Assembly: GCF_001636615.1 (NCBI RefSeq)
Contig: NZ_LGEK01000017.1
Location: 124,001-188,000 of the forward strand
Origin: Mucilaginibacter sp. L294
GTDB lineage: Bacteria; Bacteroidota; Bacteroidia; Sphingobacteriales; Sphingobacteriaceae
DNA: 64,000 bases
Direction of reading: 5' to 3'
Position 1 is the first letter of the stretch; each line of letters starts with the position of its first letter. A program made the position numbers and the translations under genes. This document shows positions 1-8,542 of the stretch, one piece after another. The notes under the pieces are model-generated. The model saw nothing but the letters and a program-made list of their open reading frames with translations, did no database searches and was not told the origin of the DNA.

Positions 1-539
1 TGGAAGGTTTCGAGGTTAAAAAACTTGACACCGCTATTAAAGAAGCTGATATTGTTGTTACTGCAACAGGTAACAAAAACATCGTTCGCGAGCAACACTT
101 CCGCGCGTTAAAAGACAAAGCCATCGTTTGTAACATTGGCCACTTTGATAACGAGATTGACATGGCCTGGTTAAACGGTGCTTATGGCAGCTCAAAAATT
201 GAGATTAAGCCACAGGTTGATAAATACACTATCGACGGTAAAGACGTTATTGTATTAGCAGAAGGTCGTTTAGTAAACTTAGGTTGCGCTACAGGCCACC
301 CAAGCTTTGTAATGAGTAACTCGTTCACCAACCAAACTTTGGCTCAGATTGAGCTTTGGACAAACGGTGCGGCTTACAAAAATGAAGTTTATACCCTGCC
401 TAAACACCTCGACGAAAAAGTTGCACGTTTACACCTGGAAAAAATTGGTGTTGAGCTGGAAGTTTTAGATCAGGACCAGGCTGAGTACATCGGTGTAACT
501 GTTGAAGGTCCGTTTAAACCGGAGTACTACCGTTACTAA
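1..539 (+). CDS. ahcY: Adenosylhomocysteinase, C-terminal part (cut by window start)
   Basis: Only the last ~179 codons are present; the frame is open from base 3. The enzyme hydrolyses S-adenosylhomocysteine to adenosine and homocysteine, clearing the product inhibitor of methyltransferases. Visible family signatures are ATGNKN followed by [11 protein letters not shown] in the NAD-binding part, the segment [20 protein letters not shown], and the C-terminal tail ending KPEYYRY, where the conserved Lys and Tyr contact the neighbouring subunit's NAD. A heptamer tract and a strong terminator follow the stop, so the transcript ends here. Identification is secure. Confidence 0.96.
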   Translation, partial: EGFEVKKLDTAIKEADIVVTATGNKNIVREQHFRALKDKAIVCNIGHFDNEIDMAWLNGAYGSSKIEIKPQVDKYTIDGKDVIVLAEGRLVNLGCATGHPSFVMSNSFTNQTLAQIELWTNGAAYKNEVYTLPKHLDEKVARLHLEKIGVELEVLDQDQAEYIGVTVEGPFKPEYYRY

Positions 540-543
540 GAAA

Positions 544-577
544 TCGAGTCAAGACTCTTAGAGTCAGGAATCAAGAT
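544..577 (+). repeat. Degenerate heptamer tract after ahcY stop
   Basis: Directly after the ahcY stop codon the sequence reads as ~7-bp units resembling AGTCAAG, AGTCAGG, AATCAAG, then ATAAAAA. The same arrangement (heptamers, then ATAAAAG, then a terminator or palindrome) follows ettA and hemH. One unit is 8 bp, so periodicity is imperfect. Confidence 0.5.
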
Positions 578-581
578 AAAA

Positions 582-616
582 AAAAAGGGATATGGTGTGA
601 ACCATGTCCCTTTTTT
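582..616. terminator. Intrinsic terminator (bidirectional)
   Basis: Long stem with arms AAAAGGGATATGGT and ACCATGTCCCTTTT around a GTGA loop, flanked by A and T runs on both sides. It can end ahcY on the plus strand and the DUF5655 gene on the minus strand. Confidence 0.8.
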
Positions 617-630
617 ATTTACCCCATGTT

Positions 631-708
631 GTCATGCTGAACGATAGTGAAGCATCTAATCGCAGGCATGCATGTTCACTAATAGATCCTTCGTTCCTCA
701 GGATGACA
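631..708. repeat. GTCAT-type palindrome, subtype A
   Basis: Left arm begins GTCATGCTGAACGATAG and runs to GAAGCATCTA; right arm begins TAGATCCTTCG and ends CAGGATGAC. Same family as elements near 3001, 15725, 51001, 57740 and 60205. No coding content. Confidence 0.75.
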
Positions 709-724
709 ATTTGTAAGAAAGTGA

Positions 725-1126
725 TTATAACAACTCATACGATCCCCTTATCCAGCTAAATAACTGCGGCCTTAATTCACCTGTATGGCTCAGCCTGATG
801 TGGTTCTCAAACCTGCCCGCGGTAGCGGTGCTTTTTATTACCGGCGGTTCCGTTAGTTGCGTAGCCGAGTAAAACTTCAGGTCGAGCACCTTTTGCATGG
901 GTCGGATAACAAAAAATGTTTGCCTGTGTACAAACGTAATGCAGTTTGGCGTGGTGCCCACCAAAACCTCGGGCCAGTCGGCAACCTCGGCCAGTAGTTT
1001 ATCAAACAATAAAAGCAGTTCATCGGGCTTACCTTTAAACAGGTCGTCCAGACTTACCCGGGCGCAATAATGCCTTTGGCTTTCGTTGGTCAGTTCACGG
1101 TCGCATTTAGGGCAGGTGTAGGCCAT
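725..1126 (-). CDS. DUF5655 domain protein with N-terminal zinc-ribbon-like motif
   Basis: 133 aa. Residues 5-21 carry C-P-K-C and H-Y-C (C5, C8, H19, C21), a probable zinc site. The remainder (about 25-133) matches the DUF5655 type: SLDDLFKGKPDELLLLFDKL, a VGTTPNCITFVHRQTFFVI core, and a C-terminal RGSYELL. The domain's biochemical function is not established. The gene is monocistronic, convergent with ahcY across a terminator and divergent from the aminopeptidase gene. No signal peptide, so probably cytoplasmic. Confidence 0.8.
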   Translation of the reverse strand: MAYTCPKCDRELTNESQRHYCARVSLDDLFKGKPDELLLLFDKLLAEVADWPEVLVGTTPNCITFVHRQTFFVIRPMQKVLDLKFYSATQLTEPPVIKSTATAGRFENHIRLSHTGELRPQLFSWIRGSYELL

Positions 1127-1236
1127 TGTTTATAAACTAATTGTGCTTGTAAGCAATTGAGTAACGAATATATTAAATTATAGTTTGTACGTCCCGCCCA
1201 TATATAACTAAATATTTAGTTTGATGAAAACTGTTA

Positions 1237-1244
1237 TATATTTG
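1237..1244 (+). promoter_or_regulatory. -7 box for aminopeptidase gene
   Basis: TATATTTG matches the Bacteroidota TAnnTTTG -7 element and lies 33 bp before the ATG at 1277. A TTG at 1221-1223 is only 13 bp upstream, shorter than the usual spacer, so the -33 element is uncertain. Confidence 0.45.
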
Positions 1245-1276
1245 TAACTTCAAGCGGTTTTTAACGCCTAAACATA

Positions 1277-2887
1277 ATGAAACTATTAACTAAAACCTTT
1301 TTCGCAGCTGTGGCACTGTGCCTGGGTGCACTAACATCCTTTGCACAAGAGGGCCCAAACGTACCAAAGGATTACCTGAGTAAAGAATTTCATGCCGGCA
1401 GGCGTGAAGCGTTGCGTAAATTAATGCCGCCTAACTCGGTTGCGGTGATATTTGCGTACCCCGAGCGTGTGTTTTCAAACGATGTGGATTACGTTTATCA
1501 TGCCAACCCCGATCTGTATTATTTTTCGGGCTATAAAGAAGCTGATGCTGCTTTGCTGATCTTTAAAGATCAGCAGGGAACGGGAGATACTTCTTATAAC
1601 GAAGTGCTTTTTGTGCGCAAGCGCGATGCACAGCGTGAGCAGTGGACAGGCAGGCGTTTAGGCGTTGAAGGTGCTAAGGCGCAGTTAGGTTTTAAACGTG
1701 TTTATAATGGCAGCGAGTTTGCCAAATTCCCTATCGACTTTAAGAAGTTTACCACCATTATTAACGATGACCTGCCAAATGATGCCGGTAAAGATGAAGA
1801 CCTGGCGGCGCTTATCAAAACATTTAAAGCCAAAGCAGCCCTGCCCGATGTTGATAAAACATTATTGAACGCCCTTACACTGGTAAGTACACGTGCTGTA
1901 CCGGCCAATTTAACCCGCGTTATTGCTTATTTGAAAGCAACTTTAACGCCTGATGTTTACCAGAACAACCCAATTGTACAAGAGCTGGTAAACAAACCGG
2001 ATAGCGCCACTTTAGTAAGCGTAAAAGAAAAAATAAAACAGCAGTATGGCGCAGCCGGCATGTTTAACGATTTTACAGTTGCCCTGCGTGGTATTAAACA
2101 ACCCGAAGAGCTGGCGCTGTTAAGCAAATCGGTACAGTTATCCAGTATTGCGCATGCCGAGGTAATGCGCGCCGTTAAGCCAAACATGAGCGAGCGCGAA
2201 CTGGAAGGGATATTAATGTATGTTCATAGAAAGTACGGTGCCGAGGGTGAAGGCTACCCGCCGATAGTAGGCGTAGGTGCTAACGGCTGTATTCTGCATT
2301 ATGAAGAGAACAACGAACAGGTACTTAATAACCAGCTGGTGCTGATGGATGTAGGTTCGGAATATCATGGCTACTCGGCCGATGTTACCCGTACTGTACC
2401 GCCAAGCGGCAAATTTACCGAAGAGCAAAAAGCTATTTACCAGATAGTTTACGATGCCCAGGAAGAGGTGTTTAAAATGTGTAAAGCAGGCGTGCCCTAT
2501 GCATCGCTCGAAGATAAGACCGGCGAGGTTTTAGCCGCCGGATTAATAAAACTGGGCATTATAAAAGATGCGAAAGAGTTGCGCACTTATTACCCGCATG
2601 GGGTATCGCACCACCTGGGGCTTGATGTACACGACAAAGGATCGTATGCGGGCAACCTGGAAGAAAACATGGTAATTACTGTTGAGCCGGGGATTTATAT
2701 CCCTGCCGGCAGCCCGTGCGACAAAAAATGGTGGAACATAGGCGTACGTATTGAAGATGATGTTGTGATTGGTAAAGATAAGGGTACTATTCTATCATTA
2801 GACGCCCCAAGAAAATGGCAAGATGTTGAGAAAATGGCCGCAGAAAAAAGTATATTTGACGGTGCGAAATTCCCGCCGCTTAAATAG
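1277..2887 (+). CDS. Secreted Xaa-Pro aminopeptidase (M24B, aminopeptidase P family)
   Basis: 536 aa. Removes N-terminal residues preceding proline. A signal peptide spans about residues 1-23 (MKLLTKTFF start, cleavage after SFA), so it is exported. An N-terminal AMP_N domain follows, then the pita-bread catalytic domain. The five expected metal ligands are all visible: D358 and D369 (MDVG...SADVTRT), H445 (HGVSHHLG), E470 (TVEPGIY) and E493 (GVRIEDD), with the normal 11-residue spacing of the two Asp. It likely acts in the periplasm on peptides. Own promoter upstream, strong terminator downstream. Confidence 0.93.
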   Translation: MKLLTKTFFAAVALCLGALTSFAQEGPNVPKDYLSKEFHAGRREALRKLMPPNSVAVIFAYPERVFSNDVDYVYHANPDLYYFSGYKEADAALLIFKDQQGTGDTSYNEVLFVRKRDAQREQWTGRRLGVEGAKAQLGFKRVYNGSEFAKFPIDFKKFTTIINDDLPNDAGKDEDLAALIKTFKAKAALPDVDKTLLNALTLVSTRAVPANLTRVIAYLKATLTPDVYQNNPIVQELVNKPDSATLVSVKEKIKQQYGAAGMFNDFTVALRGIKQPEELALLSKSVQLSSIAHAEVMRAVKPNMSERELEGILMYVHRKYGAEGEGYPPIVGVGANGCILHYEENNEQVLNNQLVLMDVGSEYHGYSADVTRTVPPSGKFTEEQKAIYQIVYDAQEEVFKMCKAGVPYASLEDKTGEVLAAGLIKLGIIKDAKELRTYYPHGVSHHLGLDVHDKGSYAGNLEENMVITVEPGIYIPAGSPCDKKWWNIGVRIEDDVVIGKDKGTILSLDAPRKWQDVEKMAAEKSIFDGAKFPPLK

Positions 2888-2904
2888 GATTTACTACTAT
2901 ATTA

Positions 2905-2936
2905 GAAAGCCCCGACTTGTCGGGGCTTTCTTGTTT
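2905..2936 (+). terminator. Intrinsic terminator after aminopeptidase
   Basis: Perfect 11-bp stem GAAAGCCCCGA / TCGGGGCTTTC with a CTTG loop followed by TTGTTTT. Confidence 0.9.
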
Positions 2937-2945
2937 TATACCCGA

Positions 2946-2990
2946 TTTGTCATGCTGAGCGCTTGTCAGTCTGAGCCTGTCGAAGACTTA
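2946..2990. repeat. Half-elements of GTCAT type
   Basis: TTGTCATGCTGAGCG is followed by CTTGTCAGTCTGAGCCTGTCGAAGACTT. The second piece resembles the element at 53906-53965 in having the TCGACAAGCTCAG-type arm. These are single arms without a clear partner. Confidence 0.45.
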
Positions 2991-3000
2991 TTTCCCCTTT

Positions 3001-3213
3001 GTCATCCTGAGCGATAGCGAAGGATCTAATTAACCTTCTATGTCATTTCGAACGAGCATAGCGAGGAGAAATCTTGTTCATTAGGCAAAGTGTAAGGTAT
3101 GCAAAGTTCGCAACCTGTCATATGAACAAGATTTCTCACTGTCGTTTCGAAATGACATATCACCCTGTCATGCAATGTTCGTCAATAGATGCTTCACTCG
3201 TTCAGCATGACAA
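3001..3213. repeat. GTCAT-type palindrome subtype A interrupted by subtype C
   Basis: Outer arms: GTCATCCTGAGCGATAG...GGATCTA at 3001-3028 and the complementary ATAGATGCTTC...CAGCATGAC near 3184-3211. Between them lies a complete second palindrome (3041-3157). This 336-bp gap between the aminopeptidase and the deacetylase holds only repeats and no gene. Confidence 0.7.
3041..3157. repeat. GTCAT-type palindrome subtype C, nested
   Basis: Left arm TGTCATTTCGAACGA...GAGAAATCTTGTTCAT, right arm ATGAACAAGATTTCTC...TTTCGAAATGACA, about 36-40 bp per arm and a ~40-bp loop. It sits wholly inside the loop of the subtype A palindrome. Confidence 0.8.
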
Positions 3214-3223
3214 AATGTTATAA

Positions 3224-4228
3224 TCACTTCACTTCCGCTTCTTCCTCCACGGTTTCGCGCAGGTCATAAAGCAGCCACTGCTTATTAGCTATTGATGATG
3301 CTTTTGATTGCAGCAGCTTAATAAAATCATTAACGCCTACGGGCTCGTTGCCATTACCATGTATCAATACAATACTGCCCGCCTGTGGTTGCTGGCCTTT
3401 GGCTAACCAGGCATCGGTGCCAATGGGTATCAAGCCAAAATCGGTTATTTTATAAACCAGTTGCTGGTCAGACACCAGCCCCGGGAACCTGAAGAATACT
3501 GACGGTAGCAAACCGTTTGCCAGCATTAGTTTTTCGGTTTCTAAAACCTCGTACTTAATATCGGTGCCGGGTTCAAGCAAAAAGTTTTCTTTAAGCGGGT
3601 TGGTTTTGCTTACGCGATGGTTGTACGAATGATTGATCCAGGTGATGTAGATCTCGTGGTTAGCCTGCAATTGTTTTAGCCAGCTAATATCCTGTACGTG
3701 GTGTTTCATCCACAAACCGCTAACCGATAGGGCGATGGGCACCTGTGGCTCTACTTGTTTAAAACCGTTGATGATATCGGTAAAGATGCGCCTGTCCAAC
3801 GGGCGGTGCGATGGGCATAGGTCGGCCGTAAGGCTGATACCGGTTTCCTTTGGCAAGCCACGTTCTATCCCCGCATCCTGTATCGCTACCGATTGGCTCT
3901 CGGCCTTGCTCAATGCTTTCTGGTAAGGCGTGCTATTGAATAATTTGCGGGCTTCTACCATGCTCATGGGCTTTATTTGATAAAAGCCTGCATCGTTTAC
4001 CTTGGTTTCCAAGGTTTGCGGGTTTACCATCAGCAGGTAAGGTTTGCCGTTGTTTTCAAACCGGCGCAGTATCATCCAGTCTTGCGGGTAGCGTTTGGCC
4101 CATCCAAAATAAACCTCATAATTAGTAATGCGGGTATAGTTGGCCTGTGCGTTAGCATCTGCTACCAAACAAAACAGGGGCAGTAATATTAAAAATGCTT
4201 TAAAGTATCGTTTTACCATATCGTACAA
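3224..4228 (-). CDS. Secreted polysaccharide deacetylase-like protein
   Basis: 334 aa with a signal peptide (hydrophobic AFLILLPLFCLVADANA, about residues 10-27); Met4 is an alternative start. NodB-fold motifs are partly present: TADLC at 134-138 in the place of the usual TFDDG, H200-SYN-H204 as the HxxxH metal pair, RFPG at 247-250, and a late LIHGNGNE. The first Asp of motif 1 (D136) is kept, but the second, normally a metal ligand, is Leu. Activity is therefore uncertain; it may be a deviant or non-catalytic member. It faces pdxJ divergently with ~70 bp between. A cell-wall or polysaccharide role is inferred from the fold only. Confidence 0.72.
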   Translation of the reverse strand: MYDMVKRYFKAFLILLPLFCLVADANAQANYTRITNYEVYFGWAKRYPQDWMILRRFENNGKPYLLMVNPQTLETKVNDAGFYQIKPMSMVEARKLFNSTPYQKALSKAESQSVAIQDAGIERGLPKETGISLTADLCPSHRPLDRRIFTDIINGFKQVEPQVPIALSVSGLWMKHHVQDISWLKQLQANHEIYITWINHSYNHRVSKTNPLKENFLLEPGTDIKYEVLETEKLMLANGLLPSVFFRFPGLVSDQQLVYKITDFGLIPIGTDAWLAKGQQPQAGSIVLIHGNGNEPVGVNDFIKLLQSKASSIANKQWLLYDLRETVEEEAEVK

Positions 4229-4252
4229 ATAACAATCATAAAAATAGTTTAA

Positions 4253-4279
4253 TTGTTATAAACGGAATAATGATATTTG
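4253..4279 (+). promoter_or_regulatory. Probable pdxJ promoter
   Basis: TTG (4253-4255), 16-bp spacer, then GATATTTG, one base off TAnnTTTG. The expected transcription start is ~14 nt before the ATG at 4300. Confidence 0.5.
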
Positions 4280-4299
4280 CCCTATAATATCTGCAAGCT

Positions 4300-5016
4300 A
4301 TGGCCCGATTATCCGTCAACATTAATAAAATAGCCACCCTGCGTAACTCACGCGGCGGCGACAACCCCAATTTGGTACAGGTTGCTAAGGATTGCGAACG
4401 TTTTGGCGCGCAGGGCATAACCGTGCACCCAAGGCCTGATGAAAGGCATATCCGCTACCAGGATGTGTTCGACCTGAAAAAGATAGTGACCACCGAATTT
4501 AACATAGAGGGTAATTGTCAGGAGCAAAAATTTATTGACCTTGTGCTGGCCAGCCAGCCCGAGCAGGTTACCCTGGTACCCGATGTACTGGGCCAGATAA
4601 CATCAAACCATGGCTGGGATACTATAAAAAATCAAGAATATTTAAAGGGCATCATCATGGTGTTTAAAGATGCCGGTATCCGTGTATCCATATTTGTTGA
4701 CCCGATTACTGAGATGGTAGAAGCTGCCGCCACCACAGGTACCGACCGTATTGAACTATACACCGAGGCCTACGCACATAATTACTCCACCGATAAAGAG
4801 GAAGCTATTACACCCTATGTAAAGGCCGCAGAGGTTGCCCACAAACTTGGCCTCGGTATAAACGCCGGGCACGACCTTGATCTGCAAAACCTGCAATACT
4901 TTGCGCAAAACATACCCGCGCTTGATGAAGTAAGCATAGGCCATGCCCTTATAAGCGATGCCCTGTATTATGGCTTAGAGAACACCATCCAAATGTATTT
5001 AAGGCAACTGGCTTAA
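4300..5016 (+). CDS. pdxJ: Pyridoxine 5'-phosphate synthase
   Basis: 238 aa, normal length. PdxJ condenses 3-amino-2-oxopropyl phosphate with 1-deoxy-D-xylulose 5-phosphate to form pyridoxine 5'-phosphate, the last ring-forming step of DXP-dependent vitamin B6 synthesis. Signatures: the N-terminal [41 protein letters not shown], and the C-terminal [12 protein letters not shown] and [13 protein letters not shown]. It is a cytoplasmic TIM barrel. Its stop codon overlaps the stop of the convergent T9SS gene by two bases, and its last codons are duplicated at 8512-8542. Confidence 0.97.
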   Translation: MARLSVNINKIATLRNSRGGDNPNLVQVAKDCERFGAQGITVHPRPDERHIRYQDVFDLKKIVTTEFNIEGNCQEQKFIDLVLASQPEQVTLVPDVLGQITSNHGWDTIKNQEYLKGIIMVFKDAGIRVSIFVDPITEMVEAAATTGTDRIELYTEAYAHNYSTDKEEAITPYVKAAEVAHKLGLGINAGHDLDLQNLQYFAQNIPALDEVSIGHALISDALYYGLENTIQMYLRQLA

Positions 5017-5028
5017 CGTATAATAGTG
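4986..5028. repeat. pdxJ: Duplication junction, pdxJ-side copy
   Basis: The end of pdxJ and the adjoining T9SS 3' end recur at 8512-8554 with a single mismatch over about 43 bp, at an offset of 3526 bp. See the matching entry. Confidence 0.85.
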
Positions 5029-8000
5029 AGATTGCCTGATAGCAGGTTACAGCTTTTCAGGTCGATAATGTAGTAGTATACACCCACAGGTAAGGCTTTG
5101 CCATTGAATGTGCCATCAAATGGTGTGGCATACCCTTTTGATTGAAAAATCATTTTTCCTTCGCGGGTAAATACTTTTACCGTGCCGTTGGTGTAGTTTT
5201 CCATTCCTGTAATTTTCCAATAATCGTTAATGCCATCACCGTTAGGGGTGAAGGTGTTTGCAATATCAGCGCTTGATATACCGGATATCAATACTTTAAA
5301 CTCTTCGCGTGCGCTTTCGCAATTGCCCACATATTGGCTCATGTAATAACTGCGATTGGCCGTTACATTTACTTTAAACCTGCCGTTTTGCTGCTCATCA
5401 ATGGGGGCAGCGCTATTATTATCTTCATATAAACGATAGCCGTATTTGCTATTCGCATTGTTTACAGATAGTAAAGCATTGCCGGGGCTACATAACTGTA
5501 CATCACTCACATTTGGGGGCGGGAGAGCATCAGTCTGATCATAGATGGTGTAAACAAAGCCTTGCTCGCAATTCGAGCCATCGGTTATCTTAAGGTGGTA
5601 TGTTCCTGCCGTAACATTTAACAAATCAGAGGATGCTCCTTTATTTACACCATTATCATCAGTCCAGGTAAAATTAAGTGGTGTTGTGCCGGTAGCCTGG
5701 ATACCTTTAATGCTTCCGGTACCGGCAGAGCAATAATCATCATTTTTATGAATGTTGTTTGTAACAACGGTAAGCCCCGGATCACGTCCAATCGAATAGT
5801 TGATAAGGTATCGTTCGCAGCTGTTACTGATAGCGTAAATATCATACGTGCCGGCATCAATGCCGGTAAGTATAGGCGTTGAGGTATTGATGACCTGCCC
5901 GGTAGCGGTGTTTACCCATTTGTAAGAGTCAGGCAATACACCCGATGGATTCTGAAATATCACTTCTATACTGCCATTATTCTCATCACAGGTAGCATTT
6001 TTAAGTTTTTTGGTAAGGCCAGTGCCGTAGCTTACAGGCGCCTGTCTGGTAATAGCATAAACCGCAGTTTGTTTGCTACAACCATTATTATTAGCTGCAA
6101 TTAAATAATAATTACCGGTTGGCATACCTGTCAGATCAAGGTTGTTTGAAACTGCAATGTTGCCTGCATTATACCAGGTGTATTTTGTGGCTCCTGTTAC
6201 TTGTATATTGCTAATGCCGCCATTATCATATTGGCAGGTGGCTTTATTGATTATTTTTTGAGTTTCATCTATTGTGATGCCATTAACCTCAGGGATCTCT
6301 ATAAATTCAGTAGCAATCGGTGGGCAATTCGCGCTGTTAACGGTAAGCTTGTACCTGCCGGCGGGTACACCCGTAAGGTCTTTATTGTGGCCAACATCAA
6401 CACCTTGCTGGTTTGTCCATAAGTAAGTGCCGGTGCCGGTAACCTGTATATTGGTAATAGCCCCGTCGGCAACATTGCAACTGGCATCCTGTATGTTTTT
6501 AAGGGCTGTGTTTATGGCGATGTCATTGGCAATAAGTATTTCTATTGGCGATGAAGTGATTGGGCCGCAATTGCTATCATCTGTTACAGTTAAAGTGTAT
6601 TTGCCTGCGGGCTGGCCTGTAAGGTATAAATCTGTACCCACTTCGATTTGCTGTTCGTTTTTCCAGCTATATTTTATGATCCCTGTGCCGCCCGTTATAT
6701 TTATGTTTTTTATAGATCCATTTGGCTCGTTACAATTTGCGGATGTTTTAATAGGATTGGAGTCATCTATTCTTGGGCCGCTTTTAATTTCATAAATAGC
6801 CGAAGTGATTGAACAGAATGAATCGTCAACAACTAAATAATATTTGCCGGCTGGTTTATCTATCAAGTCGATAGCGTGCGATACTATTGTGTTGTTTTCA
6901 TCATACCAGGTATAATGTGCCGGCGTATTTACTTTGATACCTTTAACAGAGCCCAACTGGGGGCCGCAAACAGGGGTGACAATTATATCATTAGGCTCAC
7001 TGGTAAATCGTAATATTGAAAATTCTGAAGTGGCACCATTTAAGGTTGATGCTGCTATAATATTGTGGTTTAGTAGCGGGCCGTTATATTGCCATATACC
7101 ATTTGCACCGGTATTTACCGATTTAAATAATTGCTCGGGTTCGCAATTACTACAGGTTAAGCTGTAATAAAGGTCTACCCTGGAGTTTGGTGTAGCTGTG
7201 CCGGATATCGTATTTGTACTGCGATTACTGATTGTGACATAATAATCAGAAGGGTGATAATCGAAACTCTGGGTATCTCCTGTGACCTGGTAAGGATATG
7301 AAATATGATTGCATCTGAATACGTTATTTAAAAGTTCGATATTGTTTGAACCAATATTTAAAACTACACCACTCAACCCTTGCGGAACGGCCTGATTACC
7401 GTATCCTGAAAATAAATTACCGTCTTCTATATTAGGACCGCCTAACATCCCTCCGCCACTACAATAACCAAAAACTATGGCAGAACTAATATTATCAAAC
7501 ACTTTTGTGCCGGTGATGTCAGTGCCAAATTTATTACCATGTATTTTAAGGAAACAGTGTAATTGAATACTTAAGCCACCTGCAACTATATTATTGGCAA
7601 AATCAAACTCCTGCAAAAAAAAGCCTGTAGCTATAATACTTTGAGAAATACTCGGAGCGGGTATAACCTCTGTGCCAAGGTAATTGGTTCCGAACAGGTT
7701 GTTTTTAACAATTAATTTACCCGTATTATGTGGCTGGCCTCTGTTATCTTCCTGAAAAGCAGTTTGACCGTAAATAATATTTCCTTCCGCTTTAGTTTCA
7801 CCGCCAAAAACCAGGTCCCGAACAGCGTCAAAAGCCATATTGCTTGGCTGGTCTCCAGATAAGCCATCGCTTAACAGGCCGCATATGTTGCTGCTAACCT
7901 TAATATTAGAAGAAACATAATCATCCGATAAATACTGAAATTCGGAATTTACACTTAATCCAATTAGGAAGGATTCAAATCTGTTGCCTTTTTCCGGGCT

Positions 8001-8498
8001 CCCGAAAACAAGATTGCTGCTCGAAGTAGCGAAAATTGCATAGCTGGGAGCGGTTAAAATAGGAAAAGCCGGCGTACCGATTTGTATCTTATCTCCGTAA
8101 AAATAAAGGCCATAAATTTCAATGTCTTTTTGTTGTTTAATATAAAATAAGGCCCATGGTGCTATGTTATTATAATAGCTCATCTCAAGCTTGACTTTTG
8201 CGTCTCCAACTCCAAATTTAGTGCCCGATTGCGTTGTGCCGTCAATTGAAAGATTTGAAGAGATCTCAGGTAGTGGAGATACTATAATTATCGTCCTCCC
8301 CGCTTCACTTAGGTCCGGTATGTTAAAATTGATATGATCTTTAACTGCACTACCATTAGCTGCTGCAAGTGTTAGAGCTTCGCGTAGGGTGCCCGGGCCG
8401 CTATCGGCATTGCTGGTAACTACAAAAGTATCTGCTAAAGCAAGGGTGCAAAAAAGTAATAAAAAGACAATTGATAGTAAAAATTTCTTAGCAGGCAT
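5013..8498 (-). CDS. Giant surface protein: beta-helix plus SprB-like repeats, T9SS type B sorting signal
   Basis: 1161 aa. Signal peptide ~1-22 ([16 protein letters not shown]). Next comes a [15 protein letters not shown] segment typical of parallel beta-helix surface proteins, then ~450 residues of helix-like repeats rich in Asn and Gly. About six SprB-like Ig-type repeats follow, each with a C-x3-DGxI start, a YxWxN core and an LTGxPAGxYxLTV end. The C-terminus ([16 protein letters not shown]...LSGNLTIIR) is the gliding-motility-associated type B T9SS signal. The protein is expected to be exported and held at the cell surface; its ligand is unknown. It is the downstream member of a tandem pair, 40 bp after its paralogue and probably co-transcribed. 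Confidence 0.88.
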   Translation of the reverse strand: MPAKKFLLSIVFLLLFCTLALADTFVVTSNADSGPGTLREALTLAAANGSAVKDHINFNIPDLSEAGRTIIIVSPLPEISSNLSIDGTTQSGTKFGVGDAKVKLEMSYYNNIAPWALFYIKQQKDIEIYGLYFYGDKIQIGTPAFPILTAPSYAIFATSSSNLVFGSPEKGNRFESFLIGLSVNSEFQYLSDDYVSSNIKVSSNICGLLSDGLSGDQPSNMAFDAVRDLVFGGETKAEGNIIYGQTAFQEDNRGQPHNTGKLIVKNNLFGTNYLGTEVIPAPSISQSIIATGFFLQEFDFANNIVAGGLSIQLHCFLKIHGNKFGTDITGTKVFDNISSAIVFGYCSGGGMLGGPNIEDGNLFSGYGNQAVPQGLSGVVLNIGSNNIELLNNVFRCNHISYPYQVTGDTQSFDYHPSDYYVTISNRSTNTISGTATPNSRVDLYYSLTCSNCEPEQLFKSVNTGANGIWQYNGPLLNHNIIAASTLNGATSEFSILRFTSEPNDIIVTPVCGPQLGSVKGIKVNTPAHYTWYDENNTIVSHAIDLIDKPAGKYYLVVDDSFCSITSAIYEIKSGPRIDDSNPIKTSANCNEPNGSIKNINITGGTGIIKYSWKNEQQIEVGTDLYLTGQPAGKYTLTVTDDSNCGPITSSPIEILIANDIAINTALKNIQDASCNVADGAITNIQVTGTGTYLWTNQQGVDVGHNKDLTGVPAGRYKLTVNSANCPPIATEFIEIPEVNGITIDETQKIINKATCQYDNGGISNIQVTGATKYTWYNAGNIAVSNNLDLTGMPTGNYYLIAANNNGCSKQTAVYAITRQAPVSYGTGLTKKLKNATCDENNGSIEVIFQNPSGVLPDSYKWVNTATGQVINTSTPILTGIDAGTYDIYAISNSCERYLINYSIGRDPGLTVVTNNIHKNDDYCSAGTGSIKGIQATGTTPLNFTWTDDNGVNKGASSDLLNVTAGTYHLKITDGSNCEQGFVYTIYDQTDALPPPNVSDVQLCSPGNALLSVNNANSKYGYRLYEDNNSAAPIDEQQNGRFKVNVTANRSYYMSQYVGNCESAREEFKVLISGISSADIANTFTPNGDGINDYWKITGMENYTNGTVKVFTREGKMIFQSKGYATPFDGTFNGKALPVGVYYYIIDLKSCNLLSGNLTIIR

Positions 8499-8511
8499 AT
8501 ATCATATAGGG

Positions 8512-8542
8512 CATCCAAATGTATTTAAGGCAGCTGGCTTAA
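8512..8542 (+). pseudogene. pdxJ: Duplicated 3' tail of pdxJ
   Basis: This stretch encodes I-Q-M-Y-L-R-Q-L-A-stop, the last nine residues of pdxJ, differing from the original (4986-5016) at one base. It has no upstream reading frame and is a relic of the tandem duplication that made the T9SS pair. It lies in the 40-bp gap between the two T9SS genes and overlaps the stop of the upstream paralogue. Confidence 0.85.

Noticed and set aside
2823-3017. 64-codon plus-strand frame after the aminopeptidase
   Set aside because: It runs through a terminator and GTCAT repeat sequence; not protein-like.
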